From the NCBI RefSeq assembly GCF_022539505.1, contig NC_061513.1, positions 174,994,017 through 175,058,016 of the forward strand: a DNA stretch of 64,000 nucleotides. The letters are read 5' to 3'. The stretch's first letter is position 1, and every line of letters starts with the position of its first letter. The stretch comes from Lolium rigidum. Lineage: Eukaryota; Streptophyta; Magnoliopsida; Poales; Poaceae. This document shows, piece after piece, positions 20,546 through 31,523 of the stretch. Under the pieces are notes generated by a model, which had not been told where the DNA came from, ran no database searches, and saw only the letters and a program-made list of their open reading frames with translations. Made by a program: the position numbers and the translations under genes.

Positions 20546-21331
20546 TTTCCTACCGCGACACGGTTTCGTGATGTTTCTCTGTCGCGGCTGAGTCCGTGTA
20601 GACTAAGGTTTTCCTGTTTTTCTGAATAGCTATTGCCTTCTATTTTCATCCGTGCTGTAGAAAAAATTTCCATCAGATACGTTTCGGCCGCCGGTAAAGA
20701 ATTGTGAAGGAGAGAGAAAATAGTCTGGAAACGCCTCCGAATTTTTTTCTGGCTACACTAGTTTTTGACCGTGGAGATCACTTTTCGCTACTGGCCGTTA
20801 TAGCGATATTTTATTGTGCCTGCGCGCTTTCCGTAGCACTTCTCAGAAATTTAGACAATTTTTTTCTGAGTCTATACTGTTTTTAGACCTCGGGAATCAG
20901 TTTGAGACACTCACCACCATAGTGATATTTTGCATCTCGGTTTGCCACATCATCGCTGCTAGTTGCTTGTGTGCCGCGCCGTGACCTCGTTAGTGTTCTA
21001 GGCTCGCGTGTCTAGTACGGTCTAGCCTAGGACCAACACCGTACCGTTGTTGAGCATACTTTCAATATTGCATTGTTATTTTGACAATTGCTATTTTGCT
21101 ACCATATTAGCCTTCCTACAGCTCTACATATTGTCTCCACGTGCTCTGTGTCGACACCTGGTAATCGCTTTGGCAATCTTTCGACACGCCAATCCTTGCT
21201 GGTTGCCATATCACCTTCCTCCTGTTTGGTAAAACTTGTACGAGCTTTGTATTTTTCTTGACGAATTGCACGTAAACCACCATATTTCGTAGTTTGTAGG
21301 TATATATATTTGTGCTTTTTGAGAACCAATC

Positions 21332-22616
21332 ATGACAGGAACCACGATGGATGCTGTTGATTTGTCTAAGATGATGAACATGGAGTTGCATGCTCACTTC
21401 ACCCACCCTTTGGGTGGGCATGCACACGACGTAGATGGGCGCCTTGGTGACGTTGACGCCAAACTCACCGACGCGCTGGAGAAGATGGATGGCCTCGAGG
21501 AAGAATCCAAGCTTGATGCCAAGTTCCAGGAGGTCTTGGCTCGGTTACTGTCGCCTCGCGACAACGCGCGACGACGTGCACGCCGCATTCCTCGTGCGGA
21601 GGTGCCTGCGGGTACTGCTGCTGCACAGGCCGCACATGAAGCGTCTTCTGATGAAGGATACGATGATTATGGAGGGGAGGACGAGCTGGTAGATGAGAAC
21701 GTGCTGGACGGCGAGGAGGTCGAACAACCCGCACCTGGTCGTCCACGGCAGTACAACTGCAACGCCCGCCCAGCTCCACGACCGGTACGTGATGATAATC
21801 ATGTTGCTAAACTTAAATTGAATATTCCGCCATTTAAGGGTAGAGATAATCTTGATGCATACCTTACTTAGGAATTGGAAGTAGAGCAACGCTTTGCATG
21901 TTTACGATATCCTGATCATTTGCGTGTTAGTGCTGCTACTTCTGAGTTCACAGATTTTGCATATATTTGGTGGTCCGAACATTGTAGAGTACATCAGGCT
22001 AATATTCCTACTACTTGGGTTGGTTTAAAACTTGCTATGCATACTCGCTTTGTTCCTCCACATTATCAGCGTGATTTTCTTAAAAAATTGTCTCGTTTAG
22101 AACAAGGAAATTTTTTTTGTAGAAGACTATTATCAAGAATTGCAATCTGGCATGATTCGTTGTGGTATTGTAGAGGATAATGAGGCTATGCTTGCACGTT
22201 TCTTTGGTGATTTGAATAAAGAGGTTCAACATATTTTAGATTATAAGGAGTACAACACTATTACTCGCTTGTTTCATCTTGCTTGCAAAGCTGAACGTGA
22301 AGTGCAGGATCGTAAACCACCATGCAGGTTGTACATCGTCGTGGTCTCCGCGACAATCAGCGACACCATCTCGTGGGGCTGCACCAGCACCTACTACCTC
22401 CAAGTACACCAACGCCTGCATCACGAGCACCACCTGCTACTACTCCACCACCATCTACGGGTCCTCCTCGGAGTTCATCTTCGATGGCCTCTACAGGGAA
22501 GACGCGCGACATTCAGTGTCGCAAATGCTTGGGTTTTGGTCACATAGAAAGAGAATGCAGGACCAAACGTGTGATGTTCATGTGTGAAGACGGAGAATAT
22601 GATTCTGTAAAGTGAT
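21332..22616 (+). pseudogene. Gypsy gag (nucleocapsid-type), element A
   Basis: Starts ATG 21332 (MTGTTMDAVDLSK). A coiled, acidic N-terminal region leads to a retrotransposon gag domain: LNIPPFKGRDNLDAYL, then a TAG stop at 21869-21871 where Trp is expected, FTDFAYIWWSEHCR, TTWVGLKLAMHTRFVPPHY. The frame shifts at a poly-T (22109-22118), again near 22300, and once more near 22605. A CCHC zinc knuckle is preserved (CRKCLGFGHIERECRTKR, near 22518-22571). The protein would package element RNA into virus-like particles. One stop and three frameshifts make this copy non-functional. Confidence 0.8.
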
Positions 22617-23690
22617 TTTGATGAAGATACATCGAACCTTATTGCTGCATGTGATGGAGCCAATTCTGATTCTGAGAGAGAGATGGAGGTAATGGAAGCT
22701 GACACTGCTGATCAGTACAAGAGCTTAGTTGCACAACATGTGTTGAGTGTGCAATTGAGAAAATCTGAGCATGATCAACGCCACAATCTGTTTCAAACAA
22801 GAGGCGTTGTAAAAGAGCGAGCTATATGGATCATCATTGATGGAGGGAGTTGTAATCATCTGGCTAGCGTTCGTATGGTGGAGAAGCTTTCTCTTCCAAC
22901 AAGACAACGCACACATCCATATTACATTCAATGGTTTGAGAGCTCTCGGAAGGTGAAGGTAACAAGAACTACACACGTGCATTTTAATATTGGTACATGT
23001 TATGATTTTGTTCATTGTGATGTTGTACCTATGCAAGCTTGTTCTTTGTTACTTGATAGACCTTGGCAATTTGATAGAGAATCTATTCATAATGGTAAAA
23101 CGAATCAATATTGTCTTATGCATGATGGAGAGAAAATTGGTCTCAAACCTATGACTACTGAACAAAATCTAAAAGATGATCTTGCTAGAGCTAGTAGAGT
23201 AAAAAACGAGGAGAAACATAAGAGAGAAAATTGGATTGTTGCTGCAGATTTTGTGCCACATAAGACCAATACTAAATCTGATTCGAACCATGCTACTGAA
23301 ATTCGTTTGAAATTTTTTTGTTTGCTTGCTAGCAAATCTGATATTGCTGAACTTGATGTGAACACTACTCCATGTTATACTATTATTTGCAAAGAAGTTA
23401 TGTTTTCATTTGAGGATATGCCTTCTTCTTTGCTACCTGCGGTTGTTAACCTTTTGCAGGAATTCATTGATGTGTTCCCACAAGATGTTCCACCTGGACT
23501 ACCACCTATTCGTGGGATAGAACACCAGATTGATTTGATTCCAGGAGCTTCGCTGCCCAACTGTGTGCCATATCGTACCAATCCTGGAGAGACCAAAGAG
23601 ATTCAGCGACAAATTCAGGTTCTACAAGATAAAGGTTACATTCGTGAGTCTCTTAGTCCATGTGTTGTTCCCATTATTTTGGTACCTAAG
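22617..23690 (+). pseudogene. Gypsy protease and truncated reverse transcriptase, element A
   Basis: One frame stays open from about 22617 to the insertion at 23691. With residue 1 at 22683, the protease active site is IIIDGGSCNHLAS (DGG at 53-55, a variant common in plant gypsy proteases in place of DTG/DSG). The C-terminal part begins the RT domain: FPQDVPPGLPPIRGIEHQID, then LIPGASLPNCVPYRTNP, and CVVPIILVPKC, where the sequence is cut just before the RT catalytic region. The YLDD motif, RNase H and integrase are absent. The frame is intact to the break, so truncation by insertion rather than decay is what inactivates it. Confidence 0.85.
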
Positions 23691-24953
23691 TGTAACGGCC
23701 CAGGGTAGTACCCCTATTAGATTTTTTATGTTCTTTTCTTTTGGGCATCATCATAGCATCATGCATGCATCTCATCCATGTTTCTTACAAAATAAAATTA
23801 TTTTATAAACCCTTCTTACTCTATTTTCCCTCTAATATGGTTTTTGTAAGACCTTCCCTTCTTTTCTTTGAACAAAACCCTAAACACTAAGTATCTACAA
23901 AACAAAATAACATGTTTTCAGATATTTCGTATTTCAAAAATAAAATTGGTTTGATCTATTTTGAATTTACAAAAGTTTTCAAAACAGTTTTAAAATAAAA
24001 AGAAAAGGAAAAGCTTTTCTAAAAAAGAAATACCCCCTCTAACCTGGACCCACTCATCTCTCAGCCCACCCTCTCTCCTTTTCCACCCGGCAACCCACCT
24101 TGGCCTCCCTCCTTTCCTCTCTCATGCGACCTGGCCCAGCCCAGCTTCCCCGTACCGTTTCGGCCCCCTCCTTCTCTTTCTTCCTCGACAGCGACCGCAG
24201 AGAGAAAGGTCACGCACGACGCGTAAGAGCTCCCGTGGTCCTCACCACCGCACCATCTCTCACATGCTCCCCCTTTATCTTCAGCCTCCAGAAACCCTAG
24301 CCCTTTTCCCTCCTCAAGCCGCCGCCGTTTCTTCCCCCTCTCTTCTTCTCTATGAGACCACCGAGCACCCCCGTGACCACCTCGCCATCGTCCCACCGTC
24401 TCCGACCAGCAAACGTTGTTCCAAGACCACCTCCAGCACCGTCTCGTCGTCCTCGTCCACCCGATGCAAGGAATCATCCAGGGACGCTCCGAATCACCGT
24501 CGCCAACCTCGTTTCTTCCTCAGCCCCGGTGGACCTTCTGCTCGATTCTGGCCGCCTTGGTCCACCTCTGACGTCACCGACCACACCAACAGCTTCGGGG
24601 TAAGTTCACGCACCCCCTGCACCTCCTCTCCTCTCTCCTTGCTTCCTGGTTCGTGTTCTCACTGTTGATGCCGAAGCCATTCCTGCAGATGCTCGCCGCC
24701 GGCATGCCCCGTTGCTTCCCCGGCGACAACTCTGCCCTTTTCTGGTTCACCACGACGAGGCGCTCCCGACGAGCCCTCTTTTTCTTCCTGGAACGTGGAC
24801 AATCGCCCGCGCGCGATGCCGCCGCCCGCGGTGACCACCCTCTCCTGGGACGTGCAAGGCATCGAGCACCTTCCGTGCAGCAGCTCAACCTTCACCACGC
24901 AAGCAGCCGACGTGGCAGCGGCCCCACTTGTCAGCCTATGCGGCTAGGTAACC
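23691..24953 (+). mobile_element. 5' part of an LTR starting TGTAACGGCC, inserted in element A
   Basis: The element A reading frame ends abruptly at ...GTACCTAAG, and the new sequence starts TGTAACGGCCCAGGGTAGTA. It contains an AT-rich section, then a GC-rich section with TTCGGGGTAAGTTCACGC (a splice-donor-like GTAAGT) resembling the arrangement near 54790-54815 in the long LTR-like region. It is itself interrupted at 24954 by element B (left flank TAACC). Its other end is not identified in the window. The frames within 24061-24900 are low-complexity and not genes. Confidence 0.55.
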
Positions 24954-26342
24954 TGATACGTCCAAAACGTATCTACTTTCCCGAACACTTTTGCTATTCT
25001 TTTGCCTCTAATTTGTGTATTTTGGATACAACTAACACATACTAACGCTGTTTTCAGCAGAATTGCCCTGGTGTCTCGTTTTTGTGCAGAAATTCAACTT
25101 TCAGGAAAATCCTTGGAATTTATGTCGAAGGGCCTATTTTTCCAGAAGAATCACGGAGCCAGAAGGGCAGACCTGGGGGAGGCCCAGGCCCCCCAGACAC
25201 TAGGCCGGCGCGGCCTGTAGGGGGGCGCGCCGCCCTAGTGTGTGGCCCCCTCGGCCAGCCTCTGACGCCCTCCTCTGGACTACTTAAGGGTTTCGATCTA
25301 AAAACGCGAGACGGGAAGTCGAAGTCGCCAGAAACCATCCAGTACGCCGCCACCGTCGCGAAACTCCGTCTCGGGACCAGAAACTCCGTTCGGCACTCCG
25401 CCGGGACGGGGAATTGGAGGAGATCATCACCACCGACGCCTCTCCATCGACCAGCCATGTTTCCCCCATCCATGTGTGAGTAATTCCCCGCTGTAGGCTG
25501 AAGGGGATGGTAGGGATTGGATGAGATTGGTCATGTAACAGCATAAGATTGTTAGGGCATAGTGCCTAGTGTCTGTAATTGGTACTTTTATGATATTGTT
25601 GCAACTTGTTATGCTTAATGCTTGTCACTAGGGCCCGAGTGCCATGATCTCGGATCTGAACATGTTATAAATTCATGATGATATTCATTGCTTTATGATC
25701 TTACCTGCAAGTTGTATACACGTATTGTTGTCCGGAACCCGAGGCCCCAAAGTGACAAGAATTGGGACAACCGGAGGGGAAGGCGGTGATATGAGGATCA
25801 CATGTGTTCACGGAGTGTTAATGCTTTGCTCCGGTGCTCTATTAAAAGGAGTGCCTTAATATCCAGTAGATTCCCTAGAGGCCCGGCTGCCACCGGCTGG
25901 TAGGACAAAAGATGTTGTGCAAGTTTCTCATTGCGAGCACGTACGACTAAATATAGAACACATGCCTATTGATTGATTAGTACTTGGATACCGTTTTATT
26001 ATTATCTGCAAATGCCCTGCCTTGATTGTTACATGAGTTTCTCTCATCCATGCAACGCCCGTTCATCCATCCATGTGCCTACAGTATTTTAATCATGTTG
26101 TTTACTATAATCACTACTACTGTCTTTGTTACTCTGCTGCTGATATTTCACCACTGCTATCGCTATAAAGCCGTACTCATCGATAAACTCTTGCGAGCAA
26201 GTCTCGTTTCCAGGTGCAGCTGAATTGACAACTCCGCTGTTAAGGCTTTCAAGTATTCTTTGTCTCCACTTGTGTCGAATCAATAAATTGGGTTTTACTT
26301 CCCGCGAAGACTGTTGCGATCCCCTATACTTGTGGGTCATCA
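24954..26342 (+). repeat. 5' LTR of element B (1389 bp)
   Basis: Starts TGATACGTCCAAAACG and ends TTGTGGGTCATCA. It contains CTACTTAAGG (about 25279) as the probable TATA-type box. The segment CACATGTGTTCACGGAGTG to GGTAGGACAAAAGATG (about 25800-25915) is also present, reversed, in the minus-strand LTR at 45918-47170, so the two LTRs are related. Confidence 0.85.
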
Positions 26343-26353
26343 AGACTATTTTC

Positions 26354-26371
26354 TGGCGCCGTTGCCGGGGA
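26354..26371 (+). other. Primer binding site, tRNA-Asp type
   Basis: TGGCGCCGTTGCCGGGGA is complementary to the 3' end of plant tRNA-Asp(GUC). It lies 11 nt after the LTR end. The same site with the same 11-nt spacing is found in elements C and E. Confidence 0.85.
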
Positions 26372-26429
26372 GCATAGCTTTATTTGCAAGTTCACTTGGA
26401 TTGATATTGTTCGCTGCAAATTCTCCATC

Positions 26430-28063
26430 ATGGGTAAACCTCGCGATACTAAAGTCGCCATATTACCATCCACTACAAGAAAAGGTACAACTCTGAGTAC
26501 CTATGCTGCTCTTGATTCACCATCTCGTGATAGATAAACTTGTTTCACCACCACAAGCTTCACATGTCGGTACTTCGCTAGATCTGAAAATTCCTCTTAT
26601 AATTTTGATGATGCTTCATTGTGCTTGATAATGATGGTTCATTGGGATCTTTTCTAGATGCTACAATTGCTAGGTCTAGACAAATTGAAAGTACTGAAAC
26701 TCCTAATGAAAATGCTGCTACACTCGTTAATTCACCCGAGTCTCGTTGAATACTCTAGTGATGATCTTGATGAAGATTATGTAGAACTTGATGATGATTT
26801 TATTGATAAATGCAATGCTACTACTGATGCAAGAAAAATTAAAAAGTTGCTTGCACAACATACCGTTAGATATAAACTGTCTCCTGATCCTAAATTTGCC
26901 ACATCTCCTATAAACATTAAGGATAAGGATTATAATTTTTCTCTTGATTTATCTCATATATCTATTGTTGAGAAAACACCTTTTTGTGGTACTGAAAAAG
27001 AAAGTGTTGTAGAACACATGATTGAGCTATCTACTCTGAGTAGCTTGTTTTCTGATGATGTTAAGAAGCGTACTTATTTCGTTGCTAAAAATTTTCCTTT
27101 CTCATTAAAGGATGATGCTAAAACTTGGTATAATAGTTTGCCACCTGATTCTATTAATAGTCCAAAAGAATTGCTTGATGTTTTCTTTCGGAAATACTTT
27201 CTGCTAGTGCTCAACATATTGCTTTGCAGAGAATTTATAATTTCGATCAGGAAGATGGAGAGAAATTGCCTGAGGCTTGGGCGAGATTTTGCTCTCTTAT
27301 TAGAGCTCGGCCTGAACATGATTTGGAAAAGCATGATTTACTTGATATATTTTATATTGGACTAACCATTGAGTCTAGGGCATACCTGGATAGTTGTGCT
27401 GGTTGTGTTTTCAGGAAAAGAACTCCAGACGATGCTGAAGAATTATTGGATAGAATAGGCCGGAATCATGATGATTGGTCTACACCTGAACCAACCCCGA
27501 CACCAATATTGAAGAAGAGGGGTATGATTAAATTAAATGATGAAGATATGAGGGAAGCCAAGAAATCTCTTAAAGAGAAGGGTATTAAATCCGAAGATGT
27601 GAAGAATTTACCTCCCATAGAAGATTTATGTAAGATCACTCCCCCTTCATCCATGATTGAGGTACACTCTCTTGAACGCTTTACTAGGAAAGATATTCCG
27701 TATTCAAAACCTCTTGCTCAATGCTTAGATGAGTTTGATAATTATATTGTTAAGCAAAATAATTTCAATATGAGAGTAGAGAATCATTTAATGGAAAATT
27801 CTCGAGATATTAGTGAATTGCATGGTATTGTGGAGAGAACCTCCAATGATGTTAAGATGCTTGTTAAACATTTTCATATGATTCAAACTCAAATTGATCA
27901 ACTCACTAAAGTACAAAATGACTTGTTAAAAGATAATTCTAAAGAAGGATCCTGGGTTGATAAAGAAGAGGTTGAAGAAGAACCTGAAAAGCATGCTAAA
28001 AATAAAAAGTATACTAAAGAAGATTGTATTGCTAAGAAAGATGGTAATGAAAGAGAACCTTAG
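26430..28063 (+). pseudogene. Gag of element B (frameshifted)
   Basis: Starts ATG 26430 (MGKPRDTKVAILPSTTRKG), stops early at 26537-26539, and resumes in other frames. A long open stretch begins at 26658. The gag core is recognisable: FPFSLKDDAKTWYNSLPPDS, NSPKELLDVFFRKYF, a frameshift near 27200, then EDGEKLPEAWARFCSLI and HDLLDIFYIGL. The C-terminal part is Lys/Glu-rich and coiled-coil-like. A TAG at 28061-28063 separates it from the protease in the same frame. It would form the capsid-like particle. The early stops and frameshift mean this copy cannot make full-length Gag. Confidence 0.8.
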
Positions 28064-28846
28064 GTTCAAAAGCAAATGCCTTTTCCTGCTAAGAAACTAA
28101 AATCAAAGGAAGAAGAACACTATAATAAATTTTGTGATTGGATGAAACCTTTATTCCCGCAAATACCTTTGACTGATGCTATTAAATTGCCTCCTTATTC
28201 AAAGTATATGAAGGATATTGTCTCTAACAAAAGGAAAATTCCTAATGAGGAGATTTCTACTATGCTTGCTAATTACTCTTTCAATGGCAAAGTTCCAAAG
28301 AAGCTTGACGACCCAGGTATACCGACTATTCCTTGTTCTATTAAGAATAATTATGTTAGAACTTCTCTATGTGATTTGGGAGCAGGTGTTAGTGTTATGC
28401 CTTTCTCTCTTTACAAGAGACTTTATTTAGATAAGTTGATACCGACTGATATATCTTTGCAAATGGCTGATAAATCTACTGCTATCCCTATTGGTATATG
28501 TGAGGATGTTCATGTTCAAGTTACTAATAACTGCTTAATATTAACTGATTTTGTTGTGTTGGAAATGCCTAAAGATGATATTATGTCTATTATTCTTGGG
28601 AGACCTTTTCTTAACACCGCAGGGGCTGTTATTGATTGCAATAAAGGAAAACTTACTTTCAATGTCGATGACAAGGAGCATACCATTTATTTTCCCAAGA
28701 GGATTGATAAAGTATGTGGAGTTAATACAATTTCCAATGTGAGAACTATCAAAGTGGGAACTATTGATTGTCCTACATATGAGCCTAAGCAAGGATATCA
28801 AAATATTATGATTGGATCCATATCAATACAATACAAGGTAACATGA
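28064..28846 (+). CDS. Retropepsin-type protease domain, element B
   Basis: The frame is open from directly after TAG 28061-28063 to the stop at 28846. It includes a 256-codon ORF from ATG 28076. A linker (FCDWMKPLFPQIPLTDAIKL, a common gag-pro junction in plant gypsy elements) is followed by the aspartic protease: SLCDLGAGVSVMP with the catalytic Asp in DLGAG (residues 100-104 from 28076), then MADKSTAIPIGICEDV and IILGRPFLNTAGAVID. It would process Gag. No RT follows: 28847-29662 is non-coding apart from a 30-bp duplication at 29142-29201 (GGGACCTGGGAGCACCTGGG). Translation of this region from Gag would need stop-codon readthrough, or the TAG may simply be a mutated CAG. Confidence 0.75.
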   Translation, partial: VQKQMPFPAKKLKSKEEEHYNKFCDWMKPLFPQIPLTDAIKLPPYSKYMKDIVSNKRKIPNEEISTMLANYSFNGKVPKKLDDPGIPTIPCSIKNNYVRTSLCDLGAGVSVMPFSLYKRLYLDKLIPTDISLQMADKSTAIPIGICEDVHVQVTNNCLILTDFVVLEMPKDDIMSIILGRPFLNTAGAVIDCNKGKLTFNVDDKEHTIYFPKRIDKVCGVNTISNVRTIKVGTIDCPTYEPKQGYQNIMIGSISIQYKVT

Positions 28847-29141
28847 TTGATTTGAGGTTTATTTCTTCTTATGTTATGTAAAATTTATTTGGTGGCAAGA
28901 CTTGATCAACCTTGTTAACAAATTCATTTTATATGCATAGAGGAACTAAACAACATCTCTTTCTTCCTCCACTTGTTCTACTTGCTATAGCACTTTTTGT
29001 TTTGCAAAGTTCTTTAGTTAATTAGAGATTTCAAAAATCTTTTTCTGCCCAGTAATAATAAATTTAATACCCAGAAATGTGCATTTTTCAAAGTTTTCAA
29101 AAATTCACAAAAATTATACCGTTGGTCTTATGTTTCGAAGA

Positions 29142-29201
29142 GGGACCTGGGAGCACCTGGGGATGACCAGTGGGACCTGGGAGCACCTGGGCATGACCAG
29201 T
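29142..29201 (+). repeat. 30-bp tandem duplication
   Basis: GGGACCTGGGAGCACCTGGG followed by (G/C)ATGACCAGT occurs at 29142 and 29172 with one difference. It lies upstream of a pyrimidine-rich leader (29275-29400) that precedes the downstream ORF of element B. Confidence 0.9.
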
Positions 29202-29662
29202 GGGGCACCCCAGGGTGGCACCCCATAGGCCGGCGCGGCCAGCAAGGGGGGCGCGCCACCCTGTTGTGTGGGGCCCTCCTTGCCCCACTTCTTCATCTCT
29301 TTCTCCCATCTCATTCTCTCTCCCGAAAAACTCGCACCAGCTTTCTCTCACTCGCGTTTCTCGCTCAAGAGCTCAAGATTTCTCGATCTCTTTGCTCAGC
29401 CCAGCATTTCGTCTGAAATTTGGCACATTTGCTCTCCGGTATGTGACTCCTCCGATTATCCAAGTACAATTTTGTTTGGTTGAGTATATCTTGAATATTT
29501 TGCTGCTGTAGGTAACATGTTTAGTGAGCTTGCATGCTTGTTCTAAGTGGTAAAAATTAGTTTTGATGCATGTTTAGTACTCTAGCAAGTTCCTATAGTA
29601 GTTTTCCTCGATTATATGTCACCAAATCAAATTTTATAATGGTTGTTGAAAATTTTTAGAAA

Positions 29663-30786
29663 ATGGAGTGGAATAGTCATCAACTAAACCAACAAGAATT
29701 GGAGGTGCAACAAGTTATGAGAGTTAACCGCGAAGAGGGAGTATACCCCTCTTACTACCCGTGCGTTGATTTTATGAGGAGTGCAGGAATCTTGCAAGAT
29801 GTTCAAAAACTGATTTCCAATGCAGGGTTGGAAAGTTTTGTTGTTGGTGAACCGTACCAATATGAAAAATTGACCATGTCTGTGGGTCAGGATTTTGAAT
29901 TCAATTGGTCTCAATCTAACCCCATGGTTCGATACAAAATTTATAATAAAACTGTCAACTTGCCATTCGTTGATTTTTGTGCAACAATTAGAGTGTCACA
30001 ATGGGGATCATGCGAGAAGATAAGGGGACTGCCGCAGGAGCTCTTAAGTCTCTACAAGATGATTTGTTATGGAAGAAGCTTCTCAGAGGATGGTGGTAAA
30101 ATCAGTAGTATTCAATTCCCAGCTATTCGCTACTTTGCTTATTTCATCACCAAGTGCGTTCTTGCTAGAAAGAATGCAAGTAAGTTATCTATCCAGGATT
30201 TAGCTTTTCTAGCTGCTGCATTACAAGGTGATAGGACTTATAATTTGGGTGCTTTTATAGCCTATAGACTTGCTACTAACCGTGAGAAGGGCGGAATTTT
30301 TGGAGGTCTCATCGCCTCTCGTTTATTAGCTATGCATGGTGTAGAACCTCACCATCTTGATATTCAGCTCTCCATAGAGAAACTTGACACAGTCTCCCTG
30401 ATTAAGCATGAATTTGTTTCTGATTTGTCTAATTTGAGTAACCTGTCTTACAAGATAACATTTTAAAGAAAACTTGGAGAACAACTAAGAAAACTGAAAA
30501 ACTAGTAGGATTGCCTGCACCTGTTCTGTTTAACCTTGATTCCAGGAAGGATTGGTCAGTCATGGAAGGTGAACTGAATGCATACGTAGAGGGAGATGGC
30601 CATCATGCAAGAGACGGCACGGAGGAAGCCGAGGGACACCTCGACTCGTCATCCGATGCAGCAAGTTCTTCGCATCAACATGTTGGGCATGAGGAGCCTT
30701 CACCCTTTTCTTCTGCACCAGGACCTTATTATGACTACGCCATGTATGATCCACCGGCGTGGAACCCTGACCCTCGCTGGGGTTGA
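29663..30786 (+). pseudogene. Athila ORF-1-like protein of element B
   Basis: The main frame starts ATG 29663 (MEWNSHQLNQQEL) and stops at 30466. The remainder continues in another frame to 30786, so there is one frameshift near 30460. The core matches the 'Arabidopsis retrotransposon ORF-1' (Athila) family as I remember it: SIQFPAIRYFAYFITKCVLA, LSIQDLAFLAAALQGDRTYN, LGAFIAYRLATN, GGIFGGLIASRLLAMHGVEP. The C-terminal tail is Asp/Ser/Pro-rich. A possible intron with donor GTATGT (29439) and acceptor TTTTTAG (29659) lies immediately upstream, leaving the ATG at the start of the next exon. The role in the element life cycle is unknown. Confidence 0.65.
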
Positions 30787-31523
30787 TCTCCACTTAGGTC
30801 AAAAGCCTAAGCTTGGGGGAGGTATACCGGCATCACTCATTCTTAGCATATTATAGTTGCTGGATACTTGTACATACTTGTTTAGCTTCTTGAAGTGGTT
30901 TTCTAATAAGAGGGAGATGATATTTGGGGAAGTGCTGATTGAAAACAGATTCTGGACTGATACAAAAAAAAATTCTCAAAAACAGCCAGAACGTTATTTT
31001 GCGAAGCCAATTTTTGTGCATGTTCCCCAGGTTATTATCTAACTTTCATTAGTTGAACACTTTTAGAGCTGAGCAGCGGAAGAATTTCTTACAAATCGAT
31101 TACTGTACTGCTATCCAGTTTGACGAATTCCTGCTGCTTTGTGTTTATGTGACTCTTTTAGTTTTCATTCTCTTGTTTTTGCTTTGTTTCTTTCCTAAAA
31201 CACAAAAAGACCAAAAATATTTCTGTTGTTTCTCTTTACCATTTGTTTATTTTGGTTTCTTGCTCTTATTTTCCTTTGTTTGCTATCGTTGGTTTGCTAT
31301 AAGAAAATCCAAAAAGATTTTGCTTTTTTTGCTTGTTTCCTTTTGTTCTTGTTTCCAATTCGAAAACACCAAAAATATTTGCTGTTCTTCTTTGGTTTTG
31401 TAAAGTTCATTATGAGTTCAATGGTCTTCGGTGGCTGGAGCTTGGTTTTCATCCCATATTATTCAAGCTACACAAGTGAAAGGCAATAATGACGATCTAC
31501 GATAATTCGACTGTGGTGAGAGG

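Larger units (their letters stand above)
19191..23690 (+). mobile_element. Gypsy retrotransposon A, 5' half (LTR, gag, protease, start of RT)
   Basis: The 5' LTR (19191-20119) is followed at once by AGTGGTATCATATTTCAG (primer-site region), a 1.2-kb leader, a degraded gag, and a PR-RT frame that is open until another LTR starts at 23691. The rest of RT, RNase H, integrase and the 3' LTR are not in the window. The LTR is related to those of element D (36184-41328): the same ends, the same TTGCACGTGTAGTCGGATCG segment and the same coding tail. A may represent the autonomous family that could mobilise D. Confidence 0.8.
24954..31523 (+). mobile_element. Gypsy-type non-autonomous retrotransposon B, left portion
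   Basis: 5' LTR 24954-26342, tRNA-Asp primer site, gag, protease, a gap without RT or integrase, then an Athila-like ORF with its own leader and intron. Element C (31524-44823) interrupts it. It resumes at 44829 with the typical 3' non-coding region and runs into the assembly gap at 45818. The 3' LTR in plus orientation is not seen. The internal 30787-31523 is AT-rich, with a PPT-like AAGCTTGGGGGAGG at about 30808-30823. Confidence 0.8.

Noticed and set aside
22683..23690. Endogenous pararetrovirus
   Set aside because: The element has LTRs, a primer site and gypsy-type gag-PR-RT order; no movement protein or coat protein was seen.
24061..24900. ORFs of 80-138 aa around 24.1-24.9 kb
   Set aside because: Overlapping frames on both strands in GC-rich LTR sequence; no domain and no consistent codon signal.
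26354..26371. tRNA gene
   Set aside because: The match is only to the 3' end complement of tRNA-Asp, i.e. a primer binding site; there is no cloverleaf.
31053..31489. Hydrophobic 116-aa ORF (possible membrane protein)
   Set aside because: T-rich non-coding 3' region of element B; poly-Phe/Leu is expected from the base composition and the equivalent region in related elements is non-coding.
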